From contig OV884056.1 of NCBI GenBank assembly GCA_930367215.1, positions 198,565,310-198,629,309 on the forward strand: a DNA stretch of 64,000 nucleotides. Reading direction: 5' to 3'. The stretch is from Pollenia angustigena. Lineage: Eukaryota > Arthropoda > Insecta > Diptera > Polleniidae. The notes beneath the pieces are model-generated. The model searched no databases, was not told the DNA's origin, and worked only from the letters and a program-made list of their open reading frames with translations. Each line of letters starts with the position of its first letter. The stretch's first letter is position 1. Both the position numbers and the translations under genes were made by a program. Below, one piece after another: positions 10,490 through 23,515 of this stretch.

Positions 10490-12580
10490 CCCTCTAAAAC
10501 CAGCGTTATCGCCATTACAATTGCACAAGAACATTTTCAGAGGACCAAAGCATATGATTTTTTTTCGATAATTTCACAAGAACTTTGTGTCAGGGAATTG
10601 CACTGAATAAGACTCTAATAAAAAGTAATTCTGGTAGAGGAGATCCAAATAAACAAATGTACATCAGCATTTTAAAAGTTTACAGCAGGAGATATTTTTA
10701 TGTTTCCACACATTCTTAGAATGAATCGGCTTAGAAAACAATGTTTTCCTAACATGAATGAGATGTGATAAGTTCAAAAGATTTAAATAAAATCCAACAA
10801 GGACTATTCTTATGTAACATTTTAACTCTACAACATAAGGGTCGGGTTTATCCACTTTCTTATACTGTCATAAAATTCGATTACAAGTCTCTAAGCACAA
10901 TATCATCAAAATTACATTTGAATGCTAGAAATATGTCAAATGAACATGCGTTAAAGGACAAACTTCATCCTTTTTCTTTAAATTGGTGTTAAAATGTCGT
11001 TTAAAAATGCTAAGAGATATTTTGTACAAAAAAAAAGGATTTTGCGTAATATTTCAATATGAGTCACTGCCACTGGCGTAGATAAATATTTTATTAAAAA
11101 AGTCAAAAGTTTATATTCCTGCCATGGAAAATTAACTTCAATTGAACAATTTCAGCTGTTCCTAAAAGTTTATTTAACATACTTAACTTTAAGTTCAAAA
11201 CGAACGTTCTCATATTCAACCAATTACGTCACTAAATAAATAATTACTACTTTTTAATTTTTTTACCAACTACTATTCGTGTTCATATGTATAAAAAAGT
11301 AAACATATTTTAACTTTAATTCATAATAATTGTGTAAGTGTTTTAAATGTGTTTGATAGTGCATGTGTATTTGTATGTGTATGTGTTTTAAAAAATGTAC
11401 AATGTATTGGTTTGGTGATGATGACTCTAGAATGGCATAAAATGTGTCTAAAAAGTCGTTAACCTTATTTTGTTTTTGTATTTATTATAAATATTTTTTT
11501 AGTGTTGTTGTAAGTAATACATCATCTGTAAAAAAACAACAACAATAAGAATGAATGACAAAGAGAGAGACAGACAGACTGAGAGACGTACAAACAAAAA
11601 TTTACTTTAGTCATGTAGAAAACGAGACGCAAAGAATTGTCGATCGCATCGAGTTGTGTTATAAGTTGACTTGACTCTATCTAGAATTATTATCAAACAA
11701 TTTTCAGGCACATACTGCAACGTCATTATCTTTAATGCCATGTGGTAGAATAATTTATAAAAAATAAACTAAATTTTTAACTCTAAAAAAAGCATACGAC
11801 ATTTTTGTTTAATCTTTATGTTTTCAAAACTTTGTATTTCTTTTTTTCTAATTGTAATTGAAGCGACAAAAGGAGGAAAACTGAATAATACTAACTGCAA
11901 AATAGAAGTTATAGAGATATATTAAGTGAAATTATTGAATAACATCCCAACAACCTTTAAGCTAAGGTCACACTTTTAAATATTTGAGCAAATAAGCGTA
12001 ACCCCTACTGAGATTTAACATGGTCTTAATATCACAATATAAACTTATACTAAATACTAAAAAAGCAATCTTTGTTTTAAGATGTGGTATTATAATCAAA
12101 ACAAATATTGGAATTAAAGGAAATGATTACTTAGTTTGCTTGCTGGTCCCGTTTTATTCGTCAAATGTTTTACAAGTGTGACAAAATGACTTTTCATCAT
12201 GAGGTCAGCTGGAAAGTAACCATTTATGCTGACAAGCTAGCTAAGAGCAAAGCCGACACGAGGGCGGCTTACTTGGTTCCAACAACGGTGCCTCTGTGAT
12301 ACCAATAGCTTGATTAGTTCATACGAATCACTGCAGCTTTAAAGTATTTCGATTCCCTTCTGAATAAAATGATTGACTTGTGTCCTACCTCGGATATTAC
12401 ACCAAAGTAAAATATCATCTCCTCTTCCTTTCCATTCTGGCAACACCCACTCTCATTGCTTGAGTCCCCAACCAACCAATGAGCCGTAATGAACGATTTC
12501 ACTGTTAATTTGTTCTTACCGGGATGGTTTTAAGGGATAATCTTAAGGTTGTTTTCCCTGCGATGCGGCAAAAATCCAAA
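10490..12580. other. Unassigned A/T-rich sequence
   Basis: No gene or element ends are supported. A TGTATTTGTATGTGTATGTG-type run lies at about 11360-11390 and a (CAA)n run at 11530-11550. Short frames at 10664-10855 and 10765-10992 overlap in opposite directions and are taken as chance. Confidence 0.45.
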
Positions 12581-12589
12581 CAAATCAAA

Positions 12590-13045
12590 AGATCTTGGCC
12601 AACTTTTGCTATCGCAGCTGACCAGTGATGTTATCTGGTACTACGGAAGTCAGAAGCAACCGGTGGCACATCACTGGACTCACTATTGGTTGAGCCAACC
12701 GGTAGTGTGCGAAATTTTCTGTGTCTTTCAGGCATATTGTCTTTGCGTAAGTTCCAATTTTTCGTTGAAAAGGTTCTTTCGGGGTTTACGTGGTGGCCGT
12801 TGTTTAGCAAGTTAGGTCGCTGGATGGGAGATCCTGAATATCCCACTTAAAAATTGATTTTTCATCACTTGTGGGAAAGCTCGGTCTGAGGGAGGAATTT
12901 ACATAAGTTATGTTGCAAGTCGAAGATCCTACTAGCAGGTTAGATAGCTCCAGCTCCTAAACAAGAGCGGGTTTATAATCTTGCCGGATTGAATTGCTAC
13001 ACTCGGTGGCGGTTAATACGCTCATTGTTTGTCACCCAGTAGCTA
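12590..13045 (+). repeat. Diverged dispersed repeat, copy B
   Basis: This is the partner of 10070-10425, with the same ordered blocks starting at the GCTGACCAGTGATG stretch and ending near CACCCAGTAGC. It is longer by an internal stretch of about 100 bases. The 88-codon frame at 12549-12815 lies within it and is not conserved in copy A, so it is not called a gene. Confidence 0.5.
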
Positions 13046-13049
13046 AAAT

Positions 13050-14335
13050 TAACCATGGATAAGAGCTAAGGGCAAGTATCCATGGAAATCTTTTACAAAT
13101 CTGTTAATTTTGTCTATATAACTACAACTATATTGTGAATTAAAATTCCCTTGGAGTGTTCTCCCTTCTCTAATTTTTGCAACTGAATGAAAAAGAAAAC
13201 AATGGAAAAGCGAAGAAAACCTCCGTTGAATTGAAAAAAATAATTGAGTTGATACTTTTGAAAGCTTTATGAGAAAAAAAATATATATAATACTATAGAT
13301 CAAAAATATTTTTTATTAGAAAAATTAATAGCCCCAACACTTTATCGTTATGTTTTATTTATAATAACTTAATACAGTGTATTTAATATGAAATATATGC
13401 CACATTAATAACAACAACAAAAAAAAAAAAAACTACCAAATAGATCTTATGGATAGATCGTTTTTATTAAGTATGAGATCATACTTTAGTTGGTATTGTT
13501 AGCTTTTGTTGCAAACTGAATGTTGTTTGATTAAAAAAGAAAATTGTAGATGTTGTATTTTACAACAATCATCCACCAACGCATCTTCTATGAAAGATAA
13601 ATTGAATTTTTTTTTGTTCAATAAAAAAAAATTAACATGAGTTAAAATGTTGCATTATTGTTTTACAGCAGAATTTTATAGTAGAAAAAAGTGCAAAATT
13701 GATTGAGTTTTGAGGGGAAGAAGGAGGATCTGATCCGTAAAAGAATAAAGGCAGATATTTATTTTGTTATTTATAAATATTTTATTTTCATATTGCGAAA
13801 AAAATTTATAGGAACTAATAAAATATTTATGAGAATTTTGAAATATTTCAGGTAAAAACTGAAAAAAATGTTATGTTAAAACGTAACGTTGAAGGAAAGT
13901 GTTGATAAGTTTAATGTATGTTTATGGTATTCTTTAGCATAAGGAAGCTTATGGTAGCATTTTGAGTGTTTGAAAACAAAAATCTGGCTTAGAATTTAAT
14001 CATAAGCGTAAAAGATTTCTTAAAACAAATCATTTTTGTTTTGCGTGAAACTGCAATTTTACCTGAAAATGTTGATGTTTTTAATATTTCGGTTTTGGCT
14101 ATTATTATTTTATTTCGGTGGAATAAAGGGTATCCACAAACTTTTTAAAATTCCGTTTTTCTAATGCTAGAGATTTTATTTCACGCCACGTACGGCCCGC
14201 TGCCAGTTCCTCAGGTTCAGACAGTCTCCTCCTTTTATTGGCAAGTTTTCCTTTTCTTTGGCCACCCTGTGGATTCCAGCGAAGCCCTTTCGAATGATGT
14301 TGTCTGAGGACTTCCTCAACGTATGCCTAAACCAA
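13050..14335. other. Unassigned A/T-rich sequence
   Basis: A/T-rich sequence with A and T runs. A more G/C-rich patch at 14180-14330, containing GGCCACCCTGTGGATTCC, looks like a decayed repeat or coding relic but could not be assigned. Confidence 0.4.
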
Positions 14336-14337
14336 TC

Positions 14338-14460
14338 ACTGAAAAAATGATCGCCAATTTTTTTTATTGTTTTTCAATTAAAACATTAATTTAAAATAAA
14401 ATCAGTTTTAATTAAAAATTTAATCAAGTTAATTAAAGTTTTACCTATATTAACAACATT
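14338..14460 (-). mobile_element. CACAGAAAA/TTTAATTAA MITE, decayed copy
   Basis: On the minus strand it shows the family body AAAACTTTAATTAACTTGAT, TTTTTAATTAAAACTGATTT and TATTTTAAATTAATG, in the order of the intact 217-bp member at 60100-60316. The terminal TTCTGTG sequence is eroded here. Confidence 0.55.
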
Positions 14461-14468
14461 ACTAAAAA

Positions 14469-15990
14469 AACAAGTAAGAGTGCTATGTTCGGCTGTGCCG
14501 TATCTTATATACCCTCCATCATTTTGCGAGAAGAATTCATACATATTTAAAATACTTTAAACTTCGGGAGGGTGCTTTAATACCATGAGAGATAAGGCCA
14601 TATTGGCTTTATTTCTCATTCAATAGGGAGATAAAGCCTTTTTATTTTTGTTTTCATTTGAATGGGAGATAAAGCCATCATGGCCTTTACTCACATTAGC
14701 AATATTAGAAAATGGCTTTATCTCTCATTTCAGTTCCGGAGACACTAAAGTTAAGTATTGAAATCTGGCTTCGCATATTCGCATACTAAAGTTTTTCTGC
14801 GTGGCGGCCTGCGGCCTTGCTTAGTGGTTGTTCCTCCAGTAGGACGCGGCAGGTGCCTTCGCTGAATAAAGTTTTCCTGCGTGCGTCACAAGAATAAAAA
14901 AATGTTTTTCAATGATAACTAAGGATTTTTCCTTTTACAGAATATTCGGAAAAATATGGCTTTATCTCTCATTTGCGAAAAAAAAATATGGCTATATCTC
15001 TCATTTCGAAAAATTTTAAATATGACCTTACCTCTCAATGATTGGGCAATAAGGCCGTTATTACTTTATCTCCAATTCAATTGAGCAATAAAGCCATCAT
15101 GGCCTTATCTCCCATGGTTTTAAACCACTCCCCCAAAACTTCATTATAAATTGAATCTTAAAAGCGAAAACTGGTAAATATTTTTTTTTAATCGTTTTTA
15201 GAACATACAAGTTAAAAAAAAATTCTTTTTGATTCGACCGATTTACGTGCTAAGAAAGACATTTTCCATTGCCTGGGGTTATAAAACTTGGACTCGGGAA
15301 GACTTATGGTTCCCAAAAATTAGTATTTTTCAAAAAAAAAAAAAATTTATGTTTTGGTCATAACTTTTTTTTATATCTGAAGCGATTTTTCCGAGTTTTT
15401 TAGAAAATATGTTCTACAATAGATTTCCGATCTTTTATTATATGGGGCGTAGCCATAGGTCATATGACAGCCCAAAAATTCAAGTAATTATAAAAATTTT
15501 CATGTTTTCTGTACGGGAGGTACCACGCCCACTTCTTCAATCCCGCCCACAATTTGTGGGATGCTGTGTATTGATAACCTAAATGTGTGTACCTATTTTG
15601 GAAACTTTGGCTCTTGCAGTTCTCCAGATATGCAGAAAAAATAAATAAAAAATGACAACAACAAGGGAGTTTTAGAAAATATTAGAGGAAGTCGTGGTTT
15701 TTTGCTCATATCTCAGCCATTTATGGGCCGATCTTGCTGAATTTCAATAGCAAGAAATGGTGGACGATATGTGACATAAATGTTTAGTTACCTAGGCCCT
15801 ATCATGTCAGGGGTCTTGGGAAAACACATATCAAACGTAGGACGGACAGAAGGACAACGTTAGATCAATTTCGCTTTTCATTAGGACCCAGAATATATAT
15901 ACTTTATAGGGTCTAAGATCAATATTGTAGAAATTACAAACGGAATGACAAACTTATATAAACCCTTTTCCACCTGTGGTGAAGGGTATT
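14469..15990 (+). repeat. AACAAG dispersed repeat, near full-length, interrupted
   Basis: It starts AACAAGTAAGAGTGCTATGT then CGGCTGTGCCG and TCTTATATACCCT, and ends with TAGGGTCTAAGATCAATATT, AATGACAAACTTATAT and GTGGTGAAGGGTAT. Internal blocks such as GGGAGGTACCACGCCCACTT and GCTCATATCTCAGCCATTT match the copy at 22586-23515. A 539-bp MITE (14581-15119) splits it. Similar dispersed sequences with TATACCCT...GAAGGGTATA ends are widespread in fly genomes from general knowledge; I cannot assign a superfamily. No coding capacity is seen. Confidence 0.8.
14581..15119 (+). mobile_element. TTAA-flanked MITE, intact copy nested in a repeat
   Basis: The element is flanked by TTAA at 14577-14580 and 15120-15123. 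Its ends are inverted repeats: left TACCATGAGAGATAAGGCCA and right, inverted, AACCATGGGAGATAAGGCCA. It sits inside the AACAAG repeat, and removal of the element plus one TTAA restores a continuous repeat. Internally, variants of ATGGCTTTATCTCTCATT recur on both strands at about 14611, 14655 (inverted), 14713, 14957, 14990 and 15090 (inverted). The centre contains a G/C-rich block with GGCCTGCGGCC. TTAA targets are typical of the piggyBac superfamily; the assignment is inferred from the target only. Confidence 0.75.
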
Positions 15991-18900
15991 TAAAATATTT
16001 AATGGATACAATTAAGTTGCTTACCGGTGCAAATTTAATTAATTTTTTAATTACTTTTACACATTTTTGAATTGAAATCATTAGAAAAATTTCAAGTTTA
16101 TTAAAGTCAATGATGGATGGATGACATTTTTAATTATTTTTAATCCTTTCGATAAATATGTTTGTGTGCTGGATTGGATGTCTTTTTACCAAAATTGTTT
16201 TTAATTGCTTAAAATATTTGCACAACAGTTGATCAAAACAAAAACACTGGTACATAAAATGCGTTGAAACATATAAAATGCACAAAAAATATCACACGCA
16301 TAAAACGCAACAACGCATAGAATGCCTGCTGTGGACCACTTGCTTAACATAAAACCCAAATGCCCAACAATGATCTGAACAAATTTTTCTTTGATTTTCT
16401 ACGGATAAGTGCCGAAAACCTGACAGCTAAAAAAAAAATTAATCAGGGCATTAATTCCTAACTGGGATCGAACAAAATATTTCTTTTAACTAAATCCTTT
16501 TATAAAGTTCTGTTATCAATTATTATAATTTTGTTTTAACAATTTTTAAATAATTTACAGATAAACGTTTGTAAGACTTAATGTCATGATGATAATTATA
16601 TCTCAAATCTTTCGTATTTTCCCTTTTTATAAAATCAATTTTTTCAACTTCCTACAAACTATAAGACTTATTAAAGCCAAATTTCAAGGCTCGTTAGTCT
16701 CAACGCAATCTATCGAATAGACATCCGTTCTATTGTTAAAGTTCCAAGATTTCTTTGTAAAAATGTCTGTGTATGTTATACACAAGTATTATTAATATTT
16801 TTATTGTTGTGTTCTTATATTGAATTAAAAAAATCTTTAAGTTACATCAGATTTTATTTTGTAGATAATGTTAAGGAAATATACAAACAGGAAAAAAAAT
16901 CTAGAAATATATTTATGCAAACCTTGTCTAGATGAATTTTCTGTTTCTTTTTTTTCTTCTTCTTCTACCATAGACGACATCATAGTTGTTTTGTTGCCAC
17001 TTTTTTTTTCAATTTGTTACAAGAATATCGACTGTTGTTTGTGGCAACAAATACAACAACAACTACACCCGCGTCAAACCATTATCGTATCAAACAATTG
17101 GTAGAATGTTAAGAATACGACAGAATTTACAGGAAGATTGAGGAGTAGAAGAAAAACGTGTTAACTAATCTGTTGTTGTGTTAAATAAAAAAAAAAAAAA
17201 ATGAAGGAAAAATTATTCGTATTAAAGATTTTTTAGTTGTAGTCAAACGTTTTTTTTTAAGGAAAACAATGTGTGATTTCTGTTTCGTTTATTTGTTATT
17301 TTGTCTAGATTCTATTGTTTGACTTATGTATATCCTCCTTCTTAGGTTTAAATCTTGTTGCCTGTTTTTGTCGCTGCTCATTTTCACAGAATTACAAAAA
17401 TAAAAAAATAAAAAACAATTCAATGTCTGTGAGAGAATAGAAAAATAATCACAAGCGTGACTTTAAAGGTTTTGCTTGATATTCGTTGTTTGAATATAAA
17501 ATATTATATTTTTTATTTAGTGTTAATACAATAGAACTGTTTTTTTTTTTTTTTTTTCTGTTTGTTTATTTGGTGGAATAGAAATAAACACTAAAAAATG
17601 ATTTAAATAATTCTTTTAGAAAAAGTTTTGTTAAAGGTTTTTAAAGGACTAGGCAAATCGTTTTTTTATGTTTAGACAAAAGATTACACTGTTTCCTTGA
17701 AACAGTACAAAAAAATGTTCATAGTTCTTTATTTAAACTCGAATTTTTTATAGAATTTGTACAAAGACTTTTTAAATATTTTTTATAAAATTAATATGCA
17801 TAATACCTTCCATAAAATTTATATAAAGCTGTTTTGATCCTCCTGCATTCCTGTCTTATTTTCCGATTCACTTAGTAGGTATCTATGAAAATATCAGATT
17901 ATGTTTATAAAAACAGAGAAAAATCAATATAAATTCGTTCAAAACAAGGTTGATTTTACATTTTTCAGTAGTGATTTTGCTTCATTGTTGTTTCATGTTA
18001 ATTTAACATGATTTTACAATAACTTGCGAACAACATTTTTTTCCTTTTAAAATAACTATAATTCAGGTTAATTTAACATTGCAGTAAATTTAGAGTAAAA
18101 TGTCATTTATATTAAAATAACAACTTGAGTCACAAGTTGAAACAACGTGAATTTCATGTAGAATCAAATTGGTTGGAGTATGATATTGCGATGTGAAGAA
18201 GCTTCAGAGACAACATATGCATTATTTAAGAATAATTCAAAACACTTACCCCTGTAACACATGTTTCACTTATTTTGTATCTCCTTTGTTAACAGAAGCA
18301 TCAGCAGAATGGCCCGATATGGTTTTCGGCATCATTTTCAGAGAACTGCAAAATCACTATTATTCTTGATTTATTCATACGCTAAAATTTACATTCACTT
18401 TTTGCTTGCAAAACAAAGTTCAACGTTGGTAATTTTTCATTGTTTCGTACACATTTGATTTTTGCATGTATTCGTTTTTTATTGAAAGTGCTTTGTTTGC
18501 ATTTTTGTTGCGCACGCATATAACACAACTGTGTTAATTCAAAAGGAACAAATTCTAATACTTTTGCATTCAAGTAGTCATTGTCCACTAGATGAGACGC
18601 TTTGTTAACATTAACAACAATAACAACAATAAACCACTCGATGAGACGCTTTGTTAAAATTAACAACAGTAAAAACAACAATAACAAGAATACATTGTAC
18701 CTACATACAGAACTGCTGTACTTTTTAAGATGAAAAAAAAGTCTGTTTCTATGGAAATTGTTTGTATGTATGTACCTTCATATGTACGTTTAGTTTCATT
18801 TAAATTTTTTTTCTTGTAGGTACTACATAGTTAATGCTGAATGAATGCATGAGTAATAATTGCTTCATTTCTGCCACATCAATATCGTTTATTTGAGGTT

Positions 18901-19061
18901 ACCATATGAATACAATAGCACAACTAGATATAAACTATTAAAATATATATAGTTATTTTCATTCCTGTTTAGCACACTGTACGACAAAAATGACCAGATT
19001 CTGAAAAAATAGGTTAAAAAAATATATGTACGTATCTCTCAGTTTTTCTAGATCAATTCAT
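15991..19061. other. Unassigned A/T-rich sequence
   Basis: No gene is supported over about 3 kb. The start (16000-16080) carries a further decayed piece of the TTTAATTAA MITE family. AATGCGTTG/ACGCA-rich sequence lies at 16255-16325, and T runs at 16987 and 17541-17557. A tandem duplication at 18588-18675 is listed separately. Frames at 16868-17104, 18261-18458 and 18382-18687 (minus) are A/T-run driven and unrecognised. Confidence 0.45.
18588..18675. repeat. Two-copy tandem repeat, about 51-bp unit
   Basis: CCACTAGATGAGACGCTTTG followed by TTAACATTAACAACAATAAC is repeated as CCACTCGATGAGACGCTTTG followed by TTAAAATTAACAACAGTAA. It is a simple local duplication with an AAC-rich tail. Confidence 0.75.
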
Positions 19062-19064
19062 TTA

Positions 19065-19338
19065 GGCCCTAATTTTATAAAACGCAAACGCAACGCCAAA
19101 AATTATATTGAAAGCAAAAACAAAATAGAAAATATTTCATAATTTTGTTGTTGCTTTCTATAGAAATGTATGTTGAATTTTGAAATTTTAAACGCTGCAT
19201 ATCTTGTGGCGTTGAAAATTTTAAGATGCAATATGTATTGCTTTAGAAAGCAACAACAAAATTTTGACAAATTTTTGACATTGTTTTTCCTTTTAATGTT
19301 ATTTTTGGTATTGCGTTGCGTTTTACACAATTAGAGCC
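19065..19338 (+). mobile_element. 274-bp MITE with TTA target duplication
   Basis: The ends are inverted repeats: left GGCCCTAATTTTATAAAACG then CAAACGCAACG, right (inverted) GGCTCTAATTGTGTAAAACG then CAACGCAA. TTA flanks both sides (19062-19064 and 19339-19341). A 3-bp TWA target with GG-starting ends is compatible with PIF/Harbinger-type MITEs; this class call is inferred. A second internal inverted pair (ACAAAATTTTG-like near 19139 and AAAGCAACAACAAAATTTTG near 19246) makes the whole element fold back. Confidence 0.7.
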
Positions 19339-19957
19339 TTAATCTGATCACAAAATATTTAATTTTATTTATATTAAAAGGCTCGAATGCCAGCCAAAGG
19401 TCGAAATATTTTAAACGATGGTGGCTATGCCTTTATGTTTGTCAACATAACTGAATAGTAAATATTATAAATTTAATCTAATGTAATTTTTGATCATTTG
19501 CATCATCTCTAAAAATCTCATATCTCTGGGAAGTACCGTTACGAAGTAAAAAATATTAAAAAAAAATCTTGAAATTACTTTTTGATAATAAACAGGCAAG
19601 TACACAGCCTAAAAAAACACTTAATTGACAACATCTTTTGTAAGTTGTTGTTGTTTTTATTTTGTTTTACTTAACCTACTTACATCTACAATTAATGTTG
19701 AGAGAATTTCAACTAATTGTAGTGGGGAATGTAAGATGAGATAAACCCACTGTTTATTGTTGATGTGTTTTGCTTAAACTTTGATATTGTTACAAGTAGA
19801 ACTGTTGCTTATAAGTCTTATACGTTTAACAGTTTTATTTGGTTTAATATCTTTAGTTTTTCTAAAATCTTTATGGATGAAGTTTCCTGATGATCTGGCC
19901 TAAGCAACCAGTGAAATGCGCATAGGAATAGCTTATCCCATCAACAATAAATTTCAA

Positions 19958-20016
19958 GTGTTTTTATCAATAATAAAAACTGGGAATTGTTTTTATCAAT
20001 AATAAAAACTGGGAAT
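19958..20016. repeat. Tandem duplication of a 29-bp unit
   Basis: The unit TGTTTTTATCAATAATAAAA plus ACTGGGAAT occurs twice without spacer. It is a local replication-type duplication. Confidence 0.85.
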
Positions 20017-20129
20017 TAAGCACGAATAACAAAATCTTTTAAAATTAAAATTTTGTATTCCCAAAAATTGAAATTACCTTTTTAATAAAAAATCTTCTCC
20101 TGTAAAATTTTATTTTTGTTGGTAACATA

Positions 20130-20720
20130 ATTTTTGCTATAAGGGCTCGATATTTTCGGGGAAATCGTATGTGGGATCAGCATATTAGGAATCTTAAGGT
20201 AAAACTTTCTCCTGCGTTAGGTTTAATGTATAAGTTTAGTAACAAGTTTGATAAAAAAACCAAATTTTTGATTTATCAGGCTTTGATTCAAAGCCATTGT
20301 AATTGCCTTGCATTAATATATGGATTCAAAAAAACTACTGAGTTTAAATTGCCTTATAGAATGCAAAATAAAGCATTAAAAGGTGTAGCTAATTCGCCTA
20401 GCCGGTTTCCAACAGTTATTTTATGCAGGGAGGTTTTTCCCACTGTCTTGCCATTAAACGGGCTTTATTAGTTCCAGTTAATACTGTACATAATTAAATG
20501 TCTTAAGTTTATTGGGCATCGTACCATACAATTCACACGGAATCAGGATACTTTTAATACAAGAAATCGTGATAATTACAGAATAATCATTTGTCAATTT
20601 GGAACAACTAAACAACGAGTTGAACACTCTGGTTGTAGAGAATATAACAACTTGCCATATAATATTAAACCAGCCTCCAGCCTATCGCAGTTTAAATTTA
20701 ACTTCTAAAAATTTTTATCT
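20130..20720 (+). pseudogene. LINE (non-LTR retrotransposon) ORF2 C-terminal fragment
   Basis: A 100-codon frame at 20169-20471 reads like the segment after the reverse transcriptase core of Jockey/CR1-type LINEs: WDQHIRNLKVKLSPALGLMY, then LIYQALIQSHCNCLALIYGF, then NKALKGVANSP. After a frame change, sequence around 20520-20700 continues the same family signature: the EYNNLPYNIKPASSLSQFK block, a form of the YN-LP-x-I-K...SSL-x-x-FK motif near the end of these proteins. Frameshifts and the absence of the reverse transcriptase catalytic part show it is a dead 5'-truncated copy, which is how LINEs usually insert. The clade is not certain. Confidence 0.7.
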
Positions 20721-20721
20721 C

Positions 20722-22580
20722 AACATATTGATGAGCTTCTGATATAACGTTAATTGGTATGTTTGAAATACATGATAATTTGTAAATTAAATTTAAATTT
20801 ATTATTATTATATTAAATTTTGCCAACAAGCCTCTATAATGCCACTCCGCTTGTTTAAACTAAGTTTAAAAATTTATAACAAATTAACAAAAAGTGGGAA
20901 ATAGAATATAAAAGCAAACATTCACTTAACCTTGGTTAAGTTAAACTCGCTTTAAACAAGTGTAATTTAAAACTGAAAGGATTTCTTTGCGTTTATTTAT
21001 TCCCTGATCATAATTAATGCATAATTACTTTAAAATCATAAGTAGATACATACTTTATGTTTTTTTTTTTTGCTTATCAACAATAGAAAACCACTAATGG
21101 GCTTTAATTGAAATTCCCATAACGTGCTTTGGCAATAACAACAACAGCAACCACAAAAAATATAACGACAACCTAAAAATTATTTACAATGTAGTCCATT
21201 GAGTATTAAATACCAATAAATATTGAAATTGAAATTAAATACAGGCCGCATAAGACCCAATAATAATTTTTTTATAGCAGTACAAAAAGAGCAAAAACTA
21301 AAAAAAAAAAAATACAAAATTTCAAACGCCATAAAACCATTAGCAACAAAAGCAAAAAAGTCTTATATATCAAAAAAAACAAATAATAATAACAACTACA
21401 ATATATCTGCCGCCAACAAAAACAACAACAACAACACGAAAATCAACACGATTGTTGTCACATAAAATTGTTAAGTTTATGAGACAATTTTAACGATTAA
21501 AATATGCATTAATGTTATTGTTGTTGTAAAATGTTTGTATTTGATTATTATTGTACAAGTATGAACAATTTGGAATCCAAAATACCCGGTCAACAAACAC
21601 CACAGACAATAAATGAACGACCGACCGGCCGACCGACCGACCGACCAATCTACACTCAAACCCCCACCATCAACTCTACATACCACTACCAACAACTACC
21701 ACCAAAAACCAGTGTGTTAACAAACATTTTTCTGCTTGACTGCCATACAACTGAAGCAAAAAAAAATAATTATAAAATCATATAAAATGTTTATAAATTA
21801 AACGTTTTTTTCTTTTTTTTTTAGTCTAATATAAAAATTAAGAAATCTTTTGGTTTATTTAAATCAGTTAAACAGATGCAACTGCAGCCGCTTAATTTCA
21901 ATGTAACGCAAACGAAAGCAAAATTAAAAGCTTTTTCTTAAATATGACAAACAAAACTATAAAAAATAGAAAGAAAAAATCGATAGTCTATATAAATTAA
22001 TTTTATTATTTAGATAAATAATCGTACAATAATCCTATTTCAACACACTTACAATTGTAAATATTTGTTTGAAAAATCCATTTAGCTTGTGGGCTCCCAG
22101 TGGCCAGTGAAAGTGTTGGAGATCTGATTTTTTTTTTCTTTGTTTAATTGTCTGATTAACCGTTTTTTTTTTTATTTTTATTTTTTGGTAAGAAGTGGCC
22201 CCATAAATTGATTTCGATTTTGTTGTGATTTACAATTGACATAAATTGTTATTATGATCATAATTTAAGTTTATAAATATTTAAATAAAAAAAAACTCCA
22301 CCACAAATGCACCGAAATAGTCAGAAAAAAATGGAATAACCATTGAATCTTAACGGTTTTTTTTTTACTCGGGAGGAATCTGATTTGAAAGCAGATGTTA
22401 CAAAAAGCTTGGGAGAATGTTTTTGTGGGAGAGGGGACTGTGAAAAAAGGTCGTCTTAATTATGCAAGTGAGACAGTTTATAAATATTTAAATTAAAAAT
22501 TAAGTTACATAACAGTTGAAACAAATTTCTTCTAGCAAAAATTTTCAGTTGCCATATGGAAACTTTATATTTTAGTTTTA
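20722..22580. other. Unassigned, simple-repeat-rich sequence
   Basis: No gene is supported. A possible short inverted-repeat element lies at 20839-20962 (CACTCCGCTTGTTTAAACTA with CACTTGTTTAAAGCGAGTTT at the other end). AAC/AAT-rich simple sequence at 21115-21440 produces a Lys/Asn-rich 80-codon frame judged to be chance. Confidence 0.45.
21618..21652. repeat. (GACC)n microsatellite
   Basis: A short run of GACC/GACCGGCC units in A/T-rich surroundings, producing a Pro/Thr/Arg-rich chance frame. Confidence 0.8.
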
Positions 22581-22585
22581 TTATT

Positions 22586-23515
22586 AACAAGTAAGAGTGC
22601 TATATTCGGCTGTGCCGAATCTTATATACCCTGCACCATTGTGCGATCAGAATACAGAGCAACTAGATACCTTCGGTGAAGGGTATAAAAAAAATGATTT
22701 TTGGGGTTTCAGTATTTTGATTATAACTCAGCCATTTTTAAACCGATATGACAGATTTAAATCTCGACATGTTAAGGAAGAACGAAATTTACCATTTACT
22801 TGAGTTATAAATCTTGGACTTGAGAAGATCTAAGTTTCCCAAAAGTAGGTATTTAAAAAGAAATTAAGTTCATTACTTTTTTGTATCTGAACCGATTTTT
22901 CCGAAGTTTTCAGAAACTATTTTCTACTAAAGATTTCCGATCTTTTGATGTATAAGGCGTAACCATATTCCATATGACAGTCCAAAAATTCAGGTTTTTA
23001 TAAAATGTTTGATATTTTTTGTATGGGAGGTACCACGCCCACTTCTCCAATCATGCCCACATTTTGTGGGATGGTGTGCATTGATAGCCTTAATGTTTGT
23101 ACCTAATTTGGAAACTTTGGCTCTTGCCGTTCTTCAGATATACAGAAAAAAGTAATCAAATTACAACAACAACAAGGGATTTTTGGTAAAAATTATAGGT
23201 AGTCGTGGTTTTTGCTCATATCTCAGCCATTTTTGGACCGATCTGGCTGAATTTCAATAGCAAAATAATAATAAGAATACCTGACAGAAATATACCCCAA
23301 CCAAGCCCCCATCATTTCTAAGGGCTTCGGAAAACCCATTTCAACAGACAGACGGATGGACGGACGCACGGACAGATGGACAACCAGATTTGAACTTCCC
23401 TTCTTATAAGGATTCTGAATATATATACTTTATAGGGTCTAAGATCAATATTGTAGAAATTACAAACGGAATGACAAAGTTATATATACCCTGTTACCTT
23501 CGGTGAAGGGTTTAA
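22586..23515 (+). repeat. AACAAG dispersed repeat, uninterrupted full-length copy
   Basis: The copy runs from TAACAAGTAAGAGTGCTATA to a terminal ACCTTCGGTGAAGGGTTTAA. Of the copies in this window it is the most complete and lacks the nested MITE. The terminal hairpin-like CCTTCGGTGAAGGGTATAAA also occurs internally at about 22670-22690, so the first 105 bases look like a compressed mini-copy followed by the main body. A run of GACGGATGGACGGACGCACG lies near 23350, as in many fly repeats. No protein-coding frame is evident; the 68-codon frame at 22597-22803 is part of the repeat. Confidence 0.8.

Noticed and set aside
18382..18687. 101-codon minus-strand frame with a Leu-rich start
   Set aside because: The Leu/Val-rich start comes from an AAC/ATA simple-repeat tract that is itself part of a tandem duplication.
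21223..21465. Lys/Asn-rich 80-codon frame
   Set aside because: Produced by A-rich and AAC/AAT simple sequence.
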